The notes under the pieces were generated by a model. The model was not told the origin of the DNA. It ran no database searches and saw nothing but the letters and a program-made list of their open reading frames with translations. The position numbers and the translations under genes were made by a program. 64,000 nucleotides of DNA from Methylovirgula sp. HY1 (GTDB lineage: Bacteria; Pseudomonadota; Alphaproteobacteria; Rhizobiales; Beijerinckiaceae): contig NZ_CP073764.1 in assembly GCF_019343105.1 (NCBI RefSeq), positions 2,592,001 to 2,656,000 on the forward strand, in the 5' to 3' direction. Of this stretch, positions 1-7,848 are shown piece by piece. Position 1 is the first letter of the stretch; every line of letters starts with the position of its first letter.

Positions 1-191
1 TGGTGAAAGACCCGCGCCTTCGGTGGCTGTAGTTGCGTGACGAGCCGGTCTTTCCAGGCCCGATGCAGAAAGCCCGACATCAGATCGTTCATCATGTCAT
101 AGCGGGCCGCAACCCGATGAAACACTTGATCGACGCGGCGTTGCTTATCGTCCAAGGGCACTTGGGTAAAGCCGAAATGGGTCTCTTCCAT
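1..191 (-). CDS. ubiE: Ubiquinone/menaquinone biosynthesis C-methyltransferase UbiE, 5' part only
   Basis: The first 63 codons of a UbiE-type class I SAM-dependent methyltransferase, reading leftwards off the window edge. The N-terminus reads [19 protein letters not shown], followed by the family hallmark [13 protein letters not shown] and HRAWK, as in UbiE proteins that open with a T-HFG-Q-V motif and a YD-MND-MS motif. The enzyme C-methylates the demethylated quinone ring in ubiquinone synthesis. The ATG at 191 has an AGGGA-type ribosome-binding site a few bases upstream. In many relatives ubiE is followed by ubiB; here ubiB lies about 55 kb away. The SAM-binding part is outside the window, so only the family assignment is secure. 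Confidence 0.9.
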   Translation of the reverse strand, partial: MEETHFGFTQVPLDDKQRRVDQVFHRVAARYDMMNDLMSGFLHRAWKDRLVTQLQPPKARVFH

Positions 192-340
192 CACATCCCT
201 GATCGTTCATCGCGGCAAGGCCACCGTTGTCGCGCTTGCCTGTCGCACTAGTTGTCAGCGTGGCCGGTGCGCGGGCATCATCGCCCGCATGCGGGAGCCG
301 AACATTCTTGACGGTGTTTTCGTAGCCAATGGAGGATGAA

Positions 341-823
341 ATGTCTCGTCTCTTGTCAATTTCGACGGCGCATAGAGAAAAAAGCCCGATCCGGACCGCT
401 GGGCTGGCGGCCGCAGCCTTGGCAGGACTGCTGGCCACGACCGCGCCCTCCTTTGCGGAGATCATCCATCTTACTGCGAAGCTGAGTGGCGCCAATGAGG
501 TGCCACCCAACGTAACCAAGGGGACCGGCACTTTGACCGCGACCTATGATACGAAAACCATGAAGCTCGACTGGAATCTTCCCTATTCTGGTCTCACCGG
601 GCCGGTGATCGCGGCGCATTTTCACGGGCCGGCCATGCCTGGCAAAAACGCACCCGTCCTGGTGCCTATGATGAATGTCGAAAAAAGCCCGATCACGGGA
701 TCGGCCATGCTCACCAGGGCGCAAGCCAAGGATCTCCTGCACGGGGAGGTCTATGTCAACATCCACACCCATGCGCATGCGCTGGGCGAGATCCGCGGCC
801 AGGTGATGAAGGCAAAAAAATAG
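341..823 (+). CDS. Secreted CHRD-domain protein
   Basis: A 160-residue exported protein. A basic N-terminus and an Ala/Leu-rich stretch (about residues 19-38) form a signal peptide with likely cleavage after SFA, before EIIH. The rest is a single CHRD domain (a beta-rich domain first described in chordin), with the usual blocks GANEVPP, HFHGPAMPG and GEVYVNIHTHAHALGEIRG; the His-rich stretches are typical of bacterial members. The function of bacterial CHRD proteins is not established. An upstream in-frame ATG at 329 was rejected because GGAGG at 331-335 sits at the right distance for the ATG at 341. It lies between divergent ubiE and co-directional mutM with no obvious functional link. Confidence 0.87.
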   Translation: MSRLLSISTAHREKSPIRTAGLAAAALAGLLATTAPSFAEIIHLTAKLSGANEVPPNVTKGTGTLTATYDTKTMKLDWNLPYSGLTGPVIAAHFHGPAMPGKNAPVLVPMMNVEKSPITGSAMLTRAQAKDLLHGEVYVNIHTHAHALGEIRGQVMKAKK

Positions 824-967
824 CATTTTCGAGGGCTTAAACGAAAGCAACGCGCGCCGCGGCGCATTGCGCGTGCGGGACAGGAAAATGCGATAAGATC
901 CAAGGCCGAGGGCGCGGCACAAATTTCGATAGGAGCGCGCTCTCGGCCCGATCAGGATCTTGCGCCT

Positions 968-1846
968 ATGCCCGAATTGCCGGAAGTCGAAACCGTTCGC
1001 CGCGGCCTGGCCCCGGCGCTGATCGGTGCGCAGCTTGTTTTCGTCGATCAGCGGCGGCCGGATCTGCGCTTTCCCTTCCCCGAGAATTTTGTTGCGCGCT
1101 TGACGGGCCGGCGAGTCGAGGCGCTGGGGCGGCGGGCGAAATATCTGCTCGCCGATCTCGACGATGCCCAAGTTCTCGTCATGCATCTCGGCATGTCCGG
1201 CTCCTTCCGCATCGAGGACGAGAGTGCGGCGCCGCGTGGCGATCTTGGTCCCTTCAAGCGGAAGGATACGGCGCATGACCATGTCGAATTTCGGCTCTCG
1301 ACCGGCAAGCGCATCATCTACAATGATCCGCGCCGCTTCGGCTTCATGCAGATCATCCCGCGAAAGACTTTGTTCGAGCACCCGCTGTTTCGCAATGTCG
1401 GCATCGAGCCGCTCGGCAATGAACTCGACGGCGCGGCGCTGGCGCGCCTCTTCGCCGGCAAAGCGGCGCCCTTGAAGGCTGCCTTGCTCGATCAGACCTT
1501 GATTGCCGGGCTCGGCAATATTTATGTCAGCGAGGCGCTGCATCGCGCCGGCCTGTCGCCGCGCCGCGCCGCCGGTAGTCTCGCGCGCAAGGACGGCAAG
1601 CCGACAGAACGCGCGCATGTGCTGGCCCGCGTCATTCGCGACGTGCTTGAAGAGGCGGTTGCCGCCGGTGGCTCGTCCCTGCGCGACCATCGCCAGGCCG
1701 ATGGCGCGCTCGGCTATTTCCAGCATAGTTTTCGGGTCTATGACCGGGAGGGCGCGGCCTGTCCGCGCGCCGGCTGCGGCGGTACCGTCAAACGGGTCGT
1801 GCAATCCGGCCGCGCCAGCTTCTTCTGTGGCAGCTGCCAGAGATAG
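968..1846 (+). CDS. mutM: Formamidopyrimidine-DNA glycosylase (Fpg/MutM)
   Basis: Base-excision repair glycosylase/AP lyase that removes 8-oxoguanine and ring-opened purines. The 292-residue protein begins [14 protein letters not shown], giving the catalytic N-terminal proline (after Met removal) and the glutamate next to it. The conserved lysine lies in [13 protein letters not shown], the helix-two-turn-helix region contains [18 protein letters not shown], and the C-terminal zinc finger has Cys pairs in CPRAGC and CGSC, ending SCQR. Length is at the upper end of the usual range. mutM is commonly found back-to-back with ubiE in Hyphomicrobiales; here a CHRD gene lies between them. Confidence 0.97.
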   Translation: MPELPEVETVRRGLAPALIGAQLVFVDQRRPDLRFPFPENFVARLTGRRVEALGRRAKYLLADLDDAQVLVMHLGMSGSFRIEDESAAPRGDLGPFKRKDTAHDHVEFRLSTGKRIIYNDPRRFGFMQIIPRKTLFEHPLFRNVGIEPLGNELDGAALARLFAGKAAPLKAALLDQTLIAGLGNIYVSEALHRAGLSPRRAAGSLARKDGKPTERAHVLARVIRDVLEEAVAAGGSSLRDHRQADGALGYFQHSFRVYDREGAACPRAGCGGTVKRVVQSGRASFFCGSCQR

Positions 1847-1905
1847 AAGGCCCGAAACTGGCCGACTTTCGCAGAGAGCTGCGGGCTCAGGCGAAATCGG
1901 CGTCG

Positions 1906-1937
1906 AGAGCGTTTTCCGATCGGGTGGAATCACCCGA
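1906..1937. repeat. Fragment of the dispersed palindromic repeat (left end, first hairpin)
   Basis: Starts with AGAGCGTTTTCCGATCGGG, identical to the left end of the full copy at 56342, and contains the hairpin TCGGGTG-GAAT-CACCCGA at 1920-1937. The fragment overlaps the 3' end of the L,D-transpeptidase gene: that gene's TGA (1930-1932 on the complement) lies inside it. Confidence 0.75.
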
Positions 1938-2706
1938 CGCGGGCGGCGCCAGGGGTGCTGCGGACTATGACTTTGGTGCCAGCCGGCGTCCTGCCATAGA
2001 GATCGATCACATCTTGATTGATCATGCGGATACAGCCGGACGACACGCTCTTGCCGATGGACCAGGGCTCGGTCGTGCCGTGAATCCGATAGAGCGTGTC
2101 CTTATTGCCTTGCCAGAGATACATGGCGCGGACGCCGAGCGGGTTGCGCGGGCCGCCGGCCATGCCGAGGCCGCTCTGCAACTGCGCCAATTGCTTCTTC
2201 AGTTCCGGCTGACGTTCGATCATTTCCTTCGGCGGATACCGGTCCGGCCATTCCTGCTTGTTCTTGATGACCGCATCGCCGGCCCAGGCAAAGCCTGCCC
2301 GGCCGACGCCGACGCCGTAGCGCATCGCCTTGCCGGCGCCGAGCACATGGTAGAGAAAATGATGCGCCGGATCGACGATGATCGTCCCCGGTCCTTGGTC
2401 GGTTTCGTAATCGACGACCTGGCGCAGAAACGGCGGTTTGATGATCGAGAGTTTGACGGCCGGGATCGGGAAGCGATCGCCGGTCACCGGTCCATACATC
2501 GCGACATAGCGCTCATGCGGCAAAGGTCCGACCGACATGTTCTCGGACATTGCCTGATCGGCCGGCGGCGACAGATCTTTCGGATATTGCGGCACGGCAG
2601 CCGTCGGCGGCGAATTTGGAGAGGTGGAGGTGCATCCGGCGAGGCCGAGCGCTGCCGCGCTAGCGGCGGAACCGTAAATCAAGCTGCGGCGGGTCAAATC
2701 GGTCAT
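1930..2706 (-). CDS. L,D-transpeptidase (YkuD domain), exported, possible lipoprotein
   Basis: Periplasmic peptidoglycan cross-linking enzyme family (ErfK/YbiS/YkuD). With the ATG at 2706 the protein has 258 residues and starts MTDLTRRSLIYGSAASAAA, a twin-arginine-like signal ending in LAGC, a good lipobox. The catalytic motif is HGTTEPWSIGKSVSSGCIRM near the C-terminus, with the nucleophilic Cys at about residue 225. A TTG start at 2745 would add 13 residues before the twin-arginine stretch and is less likely. The last residues (RVG) and the stop lie in a fragment of the dispersed repeat, so the original C-terminus may have been replaced. Whether it makes 3-3 cross-links or anchors lipoproteins cannot be told. 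Confidence 0.9.
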   Translation of the reverse strand: MTDLTRRSLIYGSAASAAALGLAGCTSTSPNSPPTAAVPQYPKDLSPPADQAMSENMSVGPLPHERYVAMYGPVTGDRFPIPAVKLSIIKPPFLRQVVDYETDQGPGTIIVDPAHHFLYHVLGAGKAMRYGVGVGRAGFAWAGDAVIKNKQEWPDRYPPKEMIERQPELKKQLAQLQSGLGMAGGPRNPLGVRAMYLWQGNKDTLYRIHGTTEPWSIGKSVSSGCIRMINQDVIDLYGRTPAGTKVIVRSTPGAARVG

Positions 2707-2924
2707 AGCGGCGGTTACATCATTCGAGAGCGAAGACAAGTTCAAGCTTTCCCATAGTGGGCACCGCGCAGCGACAAAAAACTATAGGCGCTTCCGCAGA
2801 AATTCGCAGGCTGGGGCATTCCGAACACAACCCCGGCAGCTTTTCCCATCTGCCGGCAGACACGCCTTTCTTCGGCAGCCTCCACTTTTTTACAATTCTC
2901 GCGGTCGCCCCTTGTTCCCGCCCC

Positions 2925-2959
2925 AGTCCGATATATCTTAATATTCGATATATCGGACT
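2925..2959. promoter_or_regulatory. Perfect inverted repeat upstream of padR (probable PadR operator)
   Basis: Arms AGTCCGATATATC (2925-2937) and GATATATCGGACT (2947-2959) are exact reverse complements over 13 bp, separated by the 9-bp AT-rich spacer TTAATATTC. It ends 22 bp before the PadR start codon, with the Shine-Dalgarno GGGAGAGGG in between. PadR-family repressors usually bind palindromes in their own promoters, so this is the likely autoregulatory operator. The symmetry is seen directly; binding is inferred. Confidence 0.8.
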
Positions 2960-2981
2960 TTTATTGAAAGGGAGAGGGTTC

Positions 2982-3527
2982 ATGCATTCTCACAACACGG
3001 GATACGGCGCTCCGGGACAAGGCATGCGCGGGCGGGGTCATCCGTTCCGCCGGGAGGGCGGCCGTGGCGGCCGGCTCTTCGAGCAGGGCGATTTGCGCTG
3101 GGTGATCCTGAAACTGGTCGCGGAGCGGCCGGCGCATGGCTACGAGCTCATCAAAGCCATCGAGGATCGGCTGGGTGGGGCTTATGCGCCAAGCCCCGGC
3201 ACCATCTATCCGACTCTCACGCTTCTCGAAGAGTTGGGTTATGTCGCGATCACCGAGACGGATGGGCCACGCAAGCTCTATGCGGTTACCGAGGCCGGTC
3301 GTGCGGCGCTCGCCGAGGAAAAGCAGACGGTGGATGCGATCTTCGCGAAAATGGCCGATATCGAGGCGCGCTACGGTGGCGGACCGCCGCCGCAAATTCT
3401 TCGCGCTTACGAGAATCTGAAGACGGCGCTGAAATTGCGGGTCGGGCGTGGCAGTCTGACTGTGGCCGAGGTCGCCCGCGTCGCCGAACTCCTCGACGAG
3501 GCTGCCAAGGCGGTCGAGAACACATGA
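2982..3527 (+). CDS. PadR-family transcriptional regulator
   Basis: A 181-residue winged-helix regulator. A Gly/Arg-rich N-terminal tail (to about residue 27) is followed by the PadR domain: FEQGDLRWVILKLVAERPAH, then HGYELIKAIEDR, the recognition segment with PSPGTIYPTLTLLEELGYV, and the wing with GPRKLYAVTEAGRAAL. The C-terminal helical dimerisation segment is PadR type. The start is the ATG directly behind GGGAGAGGG; the reading frame is open further upstream, but that part is not homologous and would run through the operator. No obvious target gene is co-directional, so the regulon may be itself plus distant genes. PadR proteins of this form often respond to phenolics, drugs or metals; the ligand here is unknown. 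Confidence 0.93.
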   Translation: MHSHNTGYGAPGQGMRGRGHPFRREGGRGGRLFEQGDLRWVILKLVAERPAHGYELIKAIEDRLGGAYAPSPGTIYPTLTLLEELGYVAITETDGPRKLYAVTEAGRAALAEEKQTVDAIFAKMADIEARYGGGPPPQILRAYENLKTALKLRVGRGSLTVAEVARVAELLDEAAKAVENT

Positions 3528-3566
3528 GCGGGCGTTCAACCTGCGCGACCGCAAGCAGTCACTCGC

Positions 3567-5699
3567 TCATTGCTCCAGACTGACTTGCACGAGGTTGTCG
3601 CTGAATGTCGGTGAATGGCCCATGCCACCATAGGCCGATGAGCTCACGACGTTGACCGCGGCGTCGCGGTTGAGCGAGTGCCAATAACCGAGCGACGCGA
3701 CGATCACGCCCGGAGGCACGTCCTCGGTGACCCTGGCTTGACCATGAAAAGTGCCGCGCGCGTTGAACACTCGCACGAGCGCTCCTTCAATGATCTCGCG
3801 GCTTCCCGCATCCTGTGGGTTAATGAAGATCGCTTGCTCGCCTTGCGATGCGATCTTGTGTGGTTCATTCGCATATTGCGAATTGAGAAATCCGTGGCTC
3901 TTGGGCGAGATGATATTGAGAGGATATCGCTCGGCTTGCGCCGGATTGGTTTCCGGCCGCTCGAAGGCGGGTACATAGCCGGGCAGCGGGTCGAGCGCTT
4001 CGCCGCCCTGCTGATCCTGATACATTTGCCGAAACGGCGCCGCGACGAAATTGCCAACTTTCGTCGCGGTTTCCGACCAGAACTCACACTTGCCGGACGG
4101 GGTCGGAAAGTTGCCTTCCGCGTGCGGAACGCGGGTTGCGGGAGCGCCGATGTTCAGTCGATAGAAGCCGTGCTGGCGGAAATAGTCCATGTCGATGCCG
4201 CCGAGCTTCGGGCTTTCCCAGTCCAAATACCATTCCATCAGTTCCGTTTCGGACATGGAGAATTGCGGCTCGTCGAACTCGAAAGTCTTGGCGAGACGGC
4301 GGAAGAGTTCGGCATTCGAGACCGTTTCGCCAGGTGGTTCGATGGCCTTCTCGTTCAGCGTGAAGAAAAAGTGGCCCCAGGAAAACATCATGTCGTCATG
4401 TTCGGCCGCCATCGTCGCGGGCAGCAGAATATCGGCATAGCGCGCCGTATCGGTCATGAACTGTTCGCTGACGACGGTAAAGAGGTCTTCGCGCGCGAGG
4501 CCGCGCTTGATCGCTTGAGTCTCCGTCGAATTGGACACGGGATTGGCATTATAGACCATGAGTGCATGAATGCCGGGATCTATGCCTGCCTCGCCATTGA
4601 GAATCTCGCCGAGCTTCAGCACGTTGAGCGCGCGCGTGCCCTGTGGGATGAGATCTGGTCGACAGACGCGGTCCCAACGCACCGGGAACTCCCAAAGCGG
4701 CATCTGATAGATGCCGCCTCCGGGGTCCTTCCAAGATCCCGTGAGCGCCGGCAGAGAGAAGATCGCGCGAAGCGCTTGCGCACCGCCGGCGCTGCGCTCC
4801 ACCGCGACGCCAGGACGGATCGCGGCATTGCGTGTCGACGCATATTCGTGCGCGAGCATCCGGATATCATCGGCGGCCACGCCGCAAATCGTTTCGGCAT
4901 ATTCGGGCGTGAAGGCTGCCGCGCGCTCTTTGAGTTGCTCGAAGCCGACGGTAAAGCGTTCGACATAATCGGAATCGACGAGATTGCCGTTGATGATGCA
5001 ATGGACGAGGGCCATTGCGAGCGCGCCATCCGTGCCGGGACGCGGCATCAGATGCCAATCGGCTTCCTTGGCGGTGCGCGAGCGATAGGGATCGATCACG
5101 ACGACTTTGGCGCCGTTTCGCTGCGCTTCTTTGACGACGTGCCAATGATGGATGTTGGTGCTGACCGAATTGCAGCCCCAGATGATGATGTATTTCGAAT
5201 GAGCGAAGCTCATCGGATCGGTGCCATTGGTCGGGCCGACCGTGAGCAGCCAGGCCGTGCATGATCCCGAGCCGCAGAAGGTCTTTTCGGCAACTGTTGC
5301 GCCGAGCTTATTGAAGAAGGCGTCGCCGACGGTGAGGCCCTGCACGATGCCTTCGTTGCCGAGATAATTGTATGGGAGAATAGCTTCGGCGCCGTGGGTT
5401 GCGATGATCGTAGTCCACCGTCTGTGGATTTCCTCGAGCGCGGCGTCCCAACTGATTCTTTCGAACTGGCCGCTGCCTTTCGCGCCGACGCGCCGCATCG
5501 GATAGAGAATGCGATCGGGATTGTAATGATGTCGATCGAAATCGTTGACCTTCGCGCAGAGCGCGCCGCGCGTCATCGGATGCTCGGGATTGCCGCGGAC
5601 ATTCGTCAGCTGCCCGTCTTCGACCGTGTAGATCATAGCGCATGTATCGGGACAGTCGTGCGGACACGCGCCGAACTTGGCGACGGCTTCCTGCGGCAT
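3567..5699 (-). CDS. Molybdopterin-dependent oxidoreductase (DMSO-reductase superfamily, [4Fe-4S])
   Basis: A full-length 710-residue bis-MGD enzyme. The N-terminal iron-sulfur motif has Cys12, Cys16, Cys20 (ACPHDCPDTC) and Cys48 (RGALCAK). Cys142 and Cys147 in TFCGSGSCTAW lie where the protein ligand to molybdenum is expected. The C-terminal molydopterin-dinucleotide-binding domain begins around YPLNIISPKSHGFLNSQYAN. It resembles the group of uncharacterised cytoplasmic HDCPDTC oxidoreductases rather than Nap or Tor; there is no signal peptide. No electron-transfer subunit gene is adjacent, so substrate and partner are unknown. The ATG at 5699 follows an AGGA sequence. Divergent from nnrS, which carries an FNR-like box; one intergenic region could serve both. 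Confidence 0.93.
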   Translation of the reverse strand: MPQEAVAKFGACPHDCPDTCAMIYTVEDGQLTNVRGNPEHPMTRGALCAKVNDFDRHHYNPDRILYPMRRVGAKGSGQFERISWDAALEEIHRRWTTIIATHGAEAILPYNYLGNEGIVQGLTVGDAFFNKLGATVAEKTFCGSGSCTAWLLTVGPTNGTDPMSFAHSKYIIIWGCNSVSTNIHHWHVVKEAQRNGAKVVVIDPYRSRTAKEADWHLMPRPGTDGALAMALVHCIINGNLVDSDYVERFTVGFEQLKERAAAFTPEYAETICGVAADDIRMLAHEYASTRNAAIRPGVAVERSAGGAQALRAIFSLPALTGSWKDPGGGIYQMPLWEFPVRWDRVCRPDLIPQGTRALNVLKLGEILNGEAGIDPGIHALMVYNANPVSNSTETQAIKRGLAREDLFTVVSEQFMTDTARYADILLPATMAAEHDDMMFSWGHFFFTLNEKAIEPPGETVSNAELFRRLAKTFEFDEPQFSMSETELMEWYLDWESPKLGGIDMDYFRQHGFYRLNIGAPATRVPHAEGNFPTPSGKCEFWSETATKVGNFVAAPFRQMYQDQQGGEALDPLPGYVPAFERPETNPAQAERYPLNIISPKSHGFLNSQYANEPHKIASQGEQAIFINPQDAGSREIIEGALVRVFNARGTFHGQARVTEDVPPGVIVASLGYWHSLNRDAAVNVVSSSAYGGMGHSPTFSDNLVQVSLEQ

Positions 5700-5895
5700 T
5701 TTTCCTACCCTCTATAATTTTTTGCTACGCTGGATGATTGCAGCTAGCCTGTCAAGGCGCGCGCGCAGGCTGAAGCTGACGTGCTCGCCGTGCATGTTGC
5801 CTCCATGTCGAAACCGTTCGGATCGCTGGCAACGCTCAACGCGGAGATGCGATTGCAAGAATACGGCGCGAAGCGGCCTCGGCAAAAATCAGGCC

Positions 5896-5909
5896 TTGAT
5901 GGAAGTCAA
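5896..5909 (+). promoter_or_regulatory. FNR/CRP-family box upstream of nnrS
   Basis: TTGAT-GGAA-GTCAA matches nine of ten positions of the FNR consensus TTGAT-N4-ATCAA. It lies about 60 bp before the preferred nnrS start at 5968 and about 200 bp from the divergent oxidoreductase start. nnrS genes are known targets of FNR/NNR-type regulators, so placement supports function. It also argues against the upstream start at 5899, which would sit inside the box. Confidence 0.6.
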
Positions 5910-5967
5910 AGACCGGGACTTGCTTTGGAGCGAGTATGCGGCAGACCTACCGGAGTTTGATTCCGAC

Positions 5968-7164
5968 ATGACCATGGCGCCGACATTATCACCGACACGA
6001 CGGGGCTCGTCGAGTTGGATGCCGACTTGTTTCACTCAGGGCTTTCGCCCCTTTTTTCTCGCCACGGCGCTTTGGTCGGTCGCGGCGCTGGCGCTCTGGA
6101 TCGGTATGCTCGCCACCGGCATTCCACTGCCGAGCCGTTTCGATCCCTTGAGCTGGCATATTCATGAGATGCTCTTTGGCTTCGGCATGGCCGCGGCCGC
6201 CGGCTTCCTGCTGACTGCTGTGCCGAATTGGACGAAGCGGCTGCCGGTCGCTGGCGCGCCGCTTGCGATGCTCGTCGGTCTTTGGCTTCTCGGACGCCTT
6301 GTCTGCGCGACTTCGGCCCTGATGCCGGCATGGCTCGCGATCGTCTTCGATCTCGCCTTTCCGCTGGTGCTGATCGGTGTCATCGCGCGCGAAATCATCG
6401 CTGGAAAGAATTGGCACAATCTGCCGATGACCGCGCCGCTGCTCGTGCTGACCGCAGCCAATCTCGCCATGCATCTCGAAGCCATCGGCGTTGATGTGCC
6501 GGCAGGTCTCGGCTGGCGCCTCGGTCTTGCCGCCATGATCACGTTGATGTCGGTCGTCGGCGGCCGCATCATTCCGAGCTTTACCCGCAATTGGCTTGCA
6601 AAGCGGGGAAGCGATCTCACGGCGCAAAATTCTTGGCTCACGCGCGCGGCCATGGCCACATTGCATACGGGTTTGTTGGGGTGGGCCTTTCTGCCCGATT
6701 CGCCCCTTTTCGGCGGATTGCTTGTCCTTGGCGGAGCATTGAATCTCTGGCGGCTCTGGTCATGGCGCGGCGTCGCGACAATTGCCGAGCCGCTGCTCCT
6801 TATTCTTCATGTCGGCTATGCTTGGCTCGCAGCGGGCGCCATGCTTCTCGGTCTCGCGGTCTTAGGCTCGGTTCCGCTGCCCGCCGCGATCCATGCTCTG
6901 ACCGCAGGCGCAATGGGCACGATGATCCTCGCCGTGATGACGCGCGTGGCGCGCGGCCATAGCGGTCGAGACCTCAGCGCCGATCGGGTGACGATCGCTA
7001 TCTATCTTCTCGTGACTTTCGCCGCGCTTTTCCGCGTCGCTGCGGCTTTCGTGATGCCGGGACCAGGCCCGCTGCTTTATGCGTCGGCGGGATTGTGGAT
7101 CGCCGCCTTCGCACTCTTCGCCATCGCCTATGGGCGGATGCTGCTTTTCAAGCGCGGTCGTTGA
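5968..7164 (+). CDS. nnrS: NnrS family heme-copper membrane protein
   Basis: An integral membrane protein of 398 residues with about 12 hydrophobic segments, matching NnrS length. Family signatures are FTQGFRPFFLATALW near the N-terminus, WHIHEMLFGFGMAAAAGFLL, and GRIIPSFTRNWL. NnrS is a haem- and copper-containing protein linked to protection against nitric oxide or nitrosative stress during denitrification. No nitrite or nitric oxide reductase gene is in the window, so a detoxification role is more likely than respiration. The preferred ATG at 5968 has GGAG about 12 bp upstream and leaves the FNR-like box at 5896-5909 in the promoter; the reading frame is open upstream to 5677 but that part looks non-coding. 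Confidence 0.9.
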   Translation: MTMAPTLSPTRRGSSSWMPTCFTQGFRPFFLATALWSVAALALWIGMLATGIPLPSRFDPLSWHIHEMLFGFGMAAAAGFLLTAVPNWTKRLPVAGAPLAMLVGLWLLGRLVCATSALMPAWLAIVFDLAFPLVLIGVIAREIIAGKNWHNLPMTAPLLVLTAANLAMHLEAIGVDVPAGLGWRLGLAAMITLMSVVGGRIIPSFTRNWLAKRGSDLTAQNSWLTRAAMATLHTGLLGWAFLPDSPLFGGLLVLGGALNLWRLWSWRGVATIAEPLLLILHVGYAWLAAGAMLLGLAVLGSVPLPAAIHALTAGAMGTMILAVMTRVARGHSGRDLSADRVTIAIYLLVTFAALFRVAAAFVMPGPGPLLYASAGLWIAAFALFAIAYGRMLLFKRGR

Positions 7165-7179
7165 ACGCCTATCCCAGCG

Positions 7180-7578
7180 CTACTGGCACACCGCCGCCGC
7201 GGCTTCCGCGACCATCTGGTCTTGTACGCCACTGCCGCCGCTGATGCCGACCGCGCCGACAATTTTACCCTCGACCTTCAACGGCATGCCGCCAGCGAAG
7301 ATCATGACACGGTTGTGATTGGATGTGTTGATCCCGAAGAACTGATCGCCCGGCTGGCTGTTCTCGCCCAGCGCCTTCGTCGAAATATCGAAGGCCTTCG
7401 CCGTAAATGCTTTGTTGATCGCGATGTCGATGCTCCCAAGCCAGGCGCCGTCCATGCGGGTGAAGGCCTTCAGATTGGTGCCGGCATCGACGACCGCGAT
7501 ATTCATGGGCTGGCCGATTTCCTTAGCTTTCGCTTCGGCGGCGGCAATGACTTTGTGGGCTTTTTCGAGAGTCAGCAT
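7180..7578 (-). CDS. GlcG/HbpS-family (DUF336) protein, putative haem-binding
   Basis: A 132-residue single-domain protein of the HbpS/GlcG family. Recognisable blocks are MNIAVVDAGTNLKAFTRMDG, AWLGSIDIAINKAFTA, then MIFAGGMPLKVEGKIVGAVG, followed by the Gly-rich ISGGSGVQDQ. Streptomyces HbpS binds haem and takes part in redox sensing; other members are of unknown role, and this copy has no signal peptide. It sits convergent to nnrS (15 bp between stop codons) and downstream of typA across a hairpin cluster. Its proximity to a haem-copper NnrS protein is suggestive, but no shared transcript is possible with nnrS. Confidence 0.88.
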   Translation of the reverse strand: MLTLEKAHKVIAAAEAKAKEIGQPMNIAVVDAGTNLKAFTRMDGAWLGSIDIAINKAFTAKAFDISTKALGENSQPGDQFFGINTSNHNRVMIFAGGMPLKVEGKIVGAVGISGGSGVQDQMVAEAAAAVCQ

Positions 7579-7703
7579 GTCGTCTTCTCCTTTTCGGCCT
7601 GCGATCAGGCAGCGTCGCGTGACGTTACATAGGCGAAACCCAAGGCAAGGCTAGCCCGTGCATGACGCGATTGCAGCGCGGAAAGTTACGCTGCGCTGTT
7701 CTT

Positions 7704-7800
7704 CGCACTGCGCGCAGTGCGATGGTCACGCACCCTCGCGCTTCGAGGCGCTCGCTTCGTGCCGCACCTGTGCGACACGAAGCAATGCCTCAGCGTGAGG
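7704..7800. repeat. REP-like cluster of four hairpins between typA and the hbpS-like gene
   Basis: Four consecutive inverted repeats: a perfect 18-bp palindrome CGCACTGCGCGCAGTGCG (7704-7721); CCTCG-N5-CGAGG (7734-7748); GCTTCGTG-N14-CACGAAGC (7754-7783); and CCTCA-GCG-TGAGG (7788-7800). The CCTCA...TGAGG and CGAGG modules resemble REP-like intergenic elements common in Hyphomicrobiales genomes. Its position just after the typA stop suggests roles in transcription termination or mRNA 3'-end stability. Confidence 0.7.
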
Positions 7801-7848
7801 GAACTCTCGTGCGGATTTTCGGCTCTGCGTGATGCAGACAGCGGCAAA

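Noticed and set aside
356..1933. Very long minus-strand frame opposite the CHRD and mutM genes
   Set aside because: It is the GC-rich antisense shadow of two well-supported plus-strand genes and has no coherent protein features.
3678..5264. 528-codon plus-strand frame opposite the molybdopterin oxidoreductase
   Set aside because: Mirror frame of a full-length gene with intact cofactor motifs; no ribosome-binding site or family similarity.
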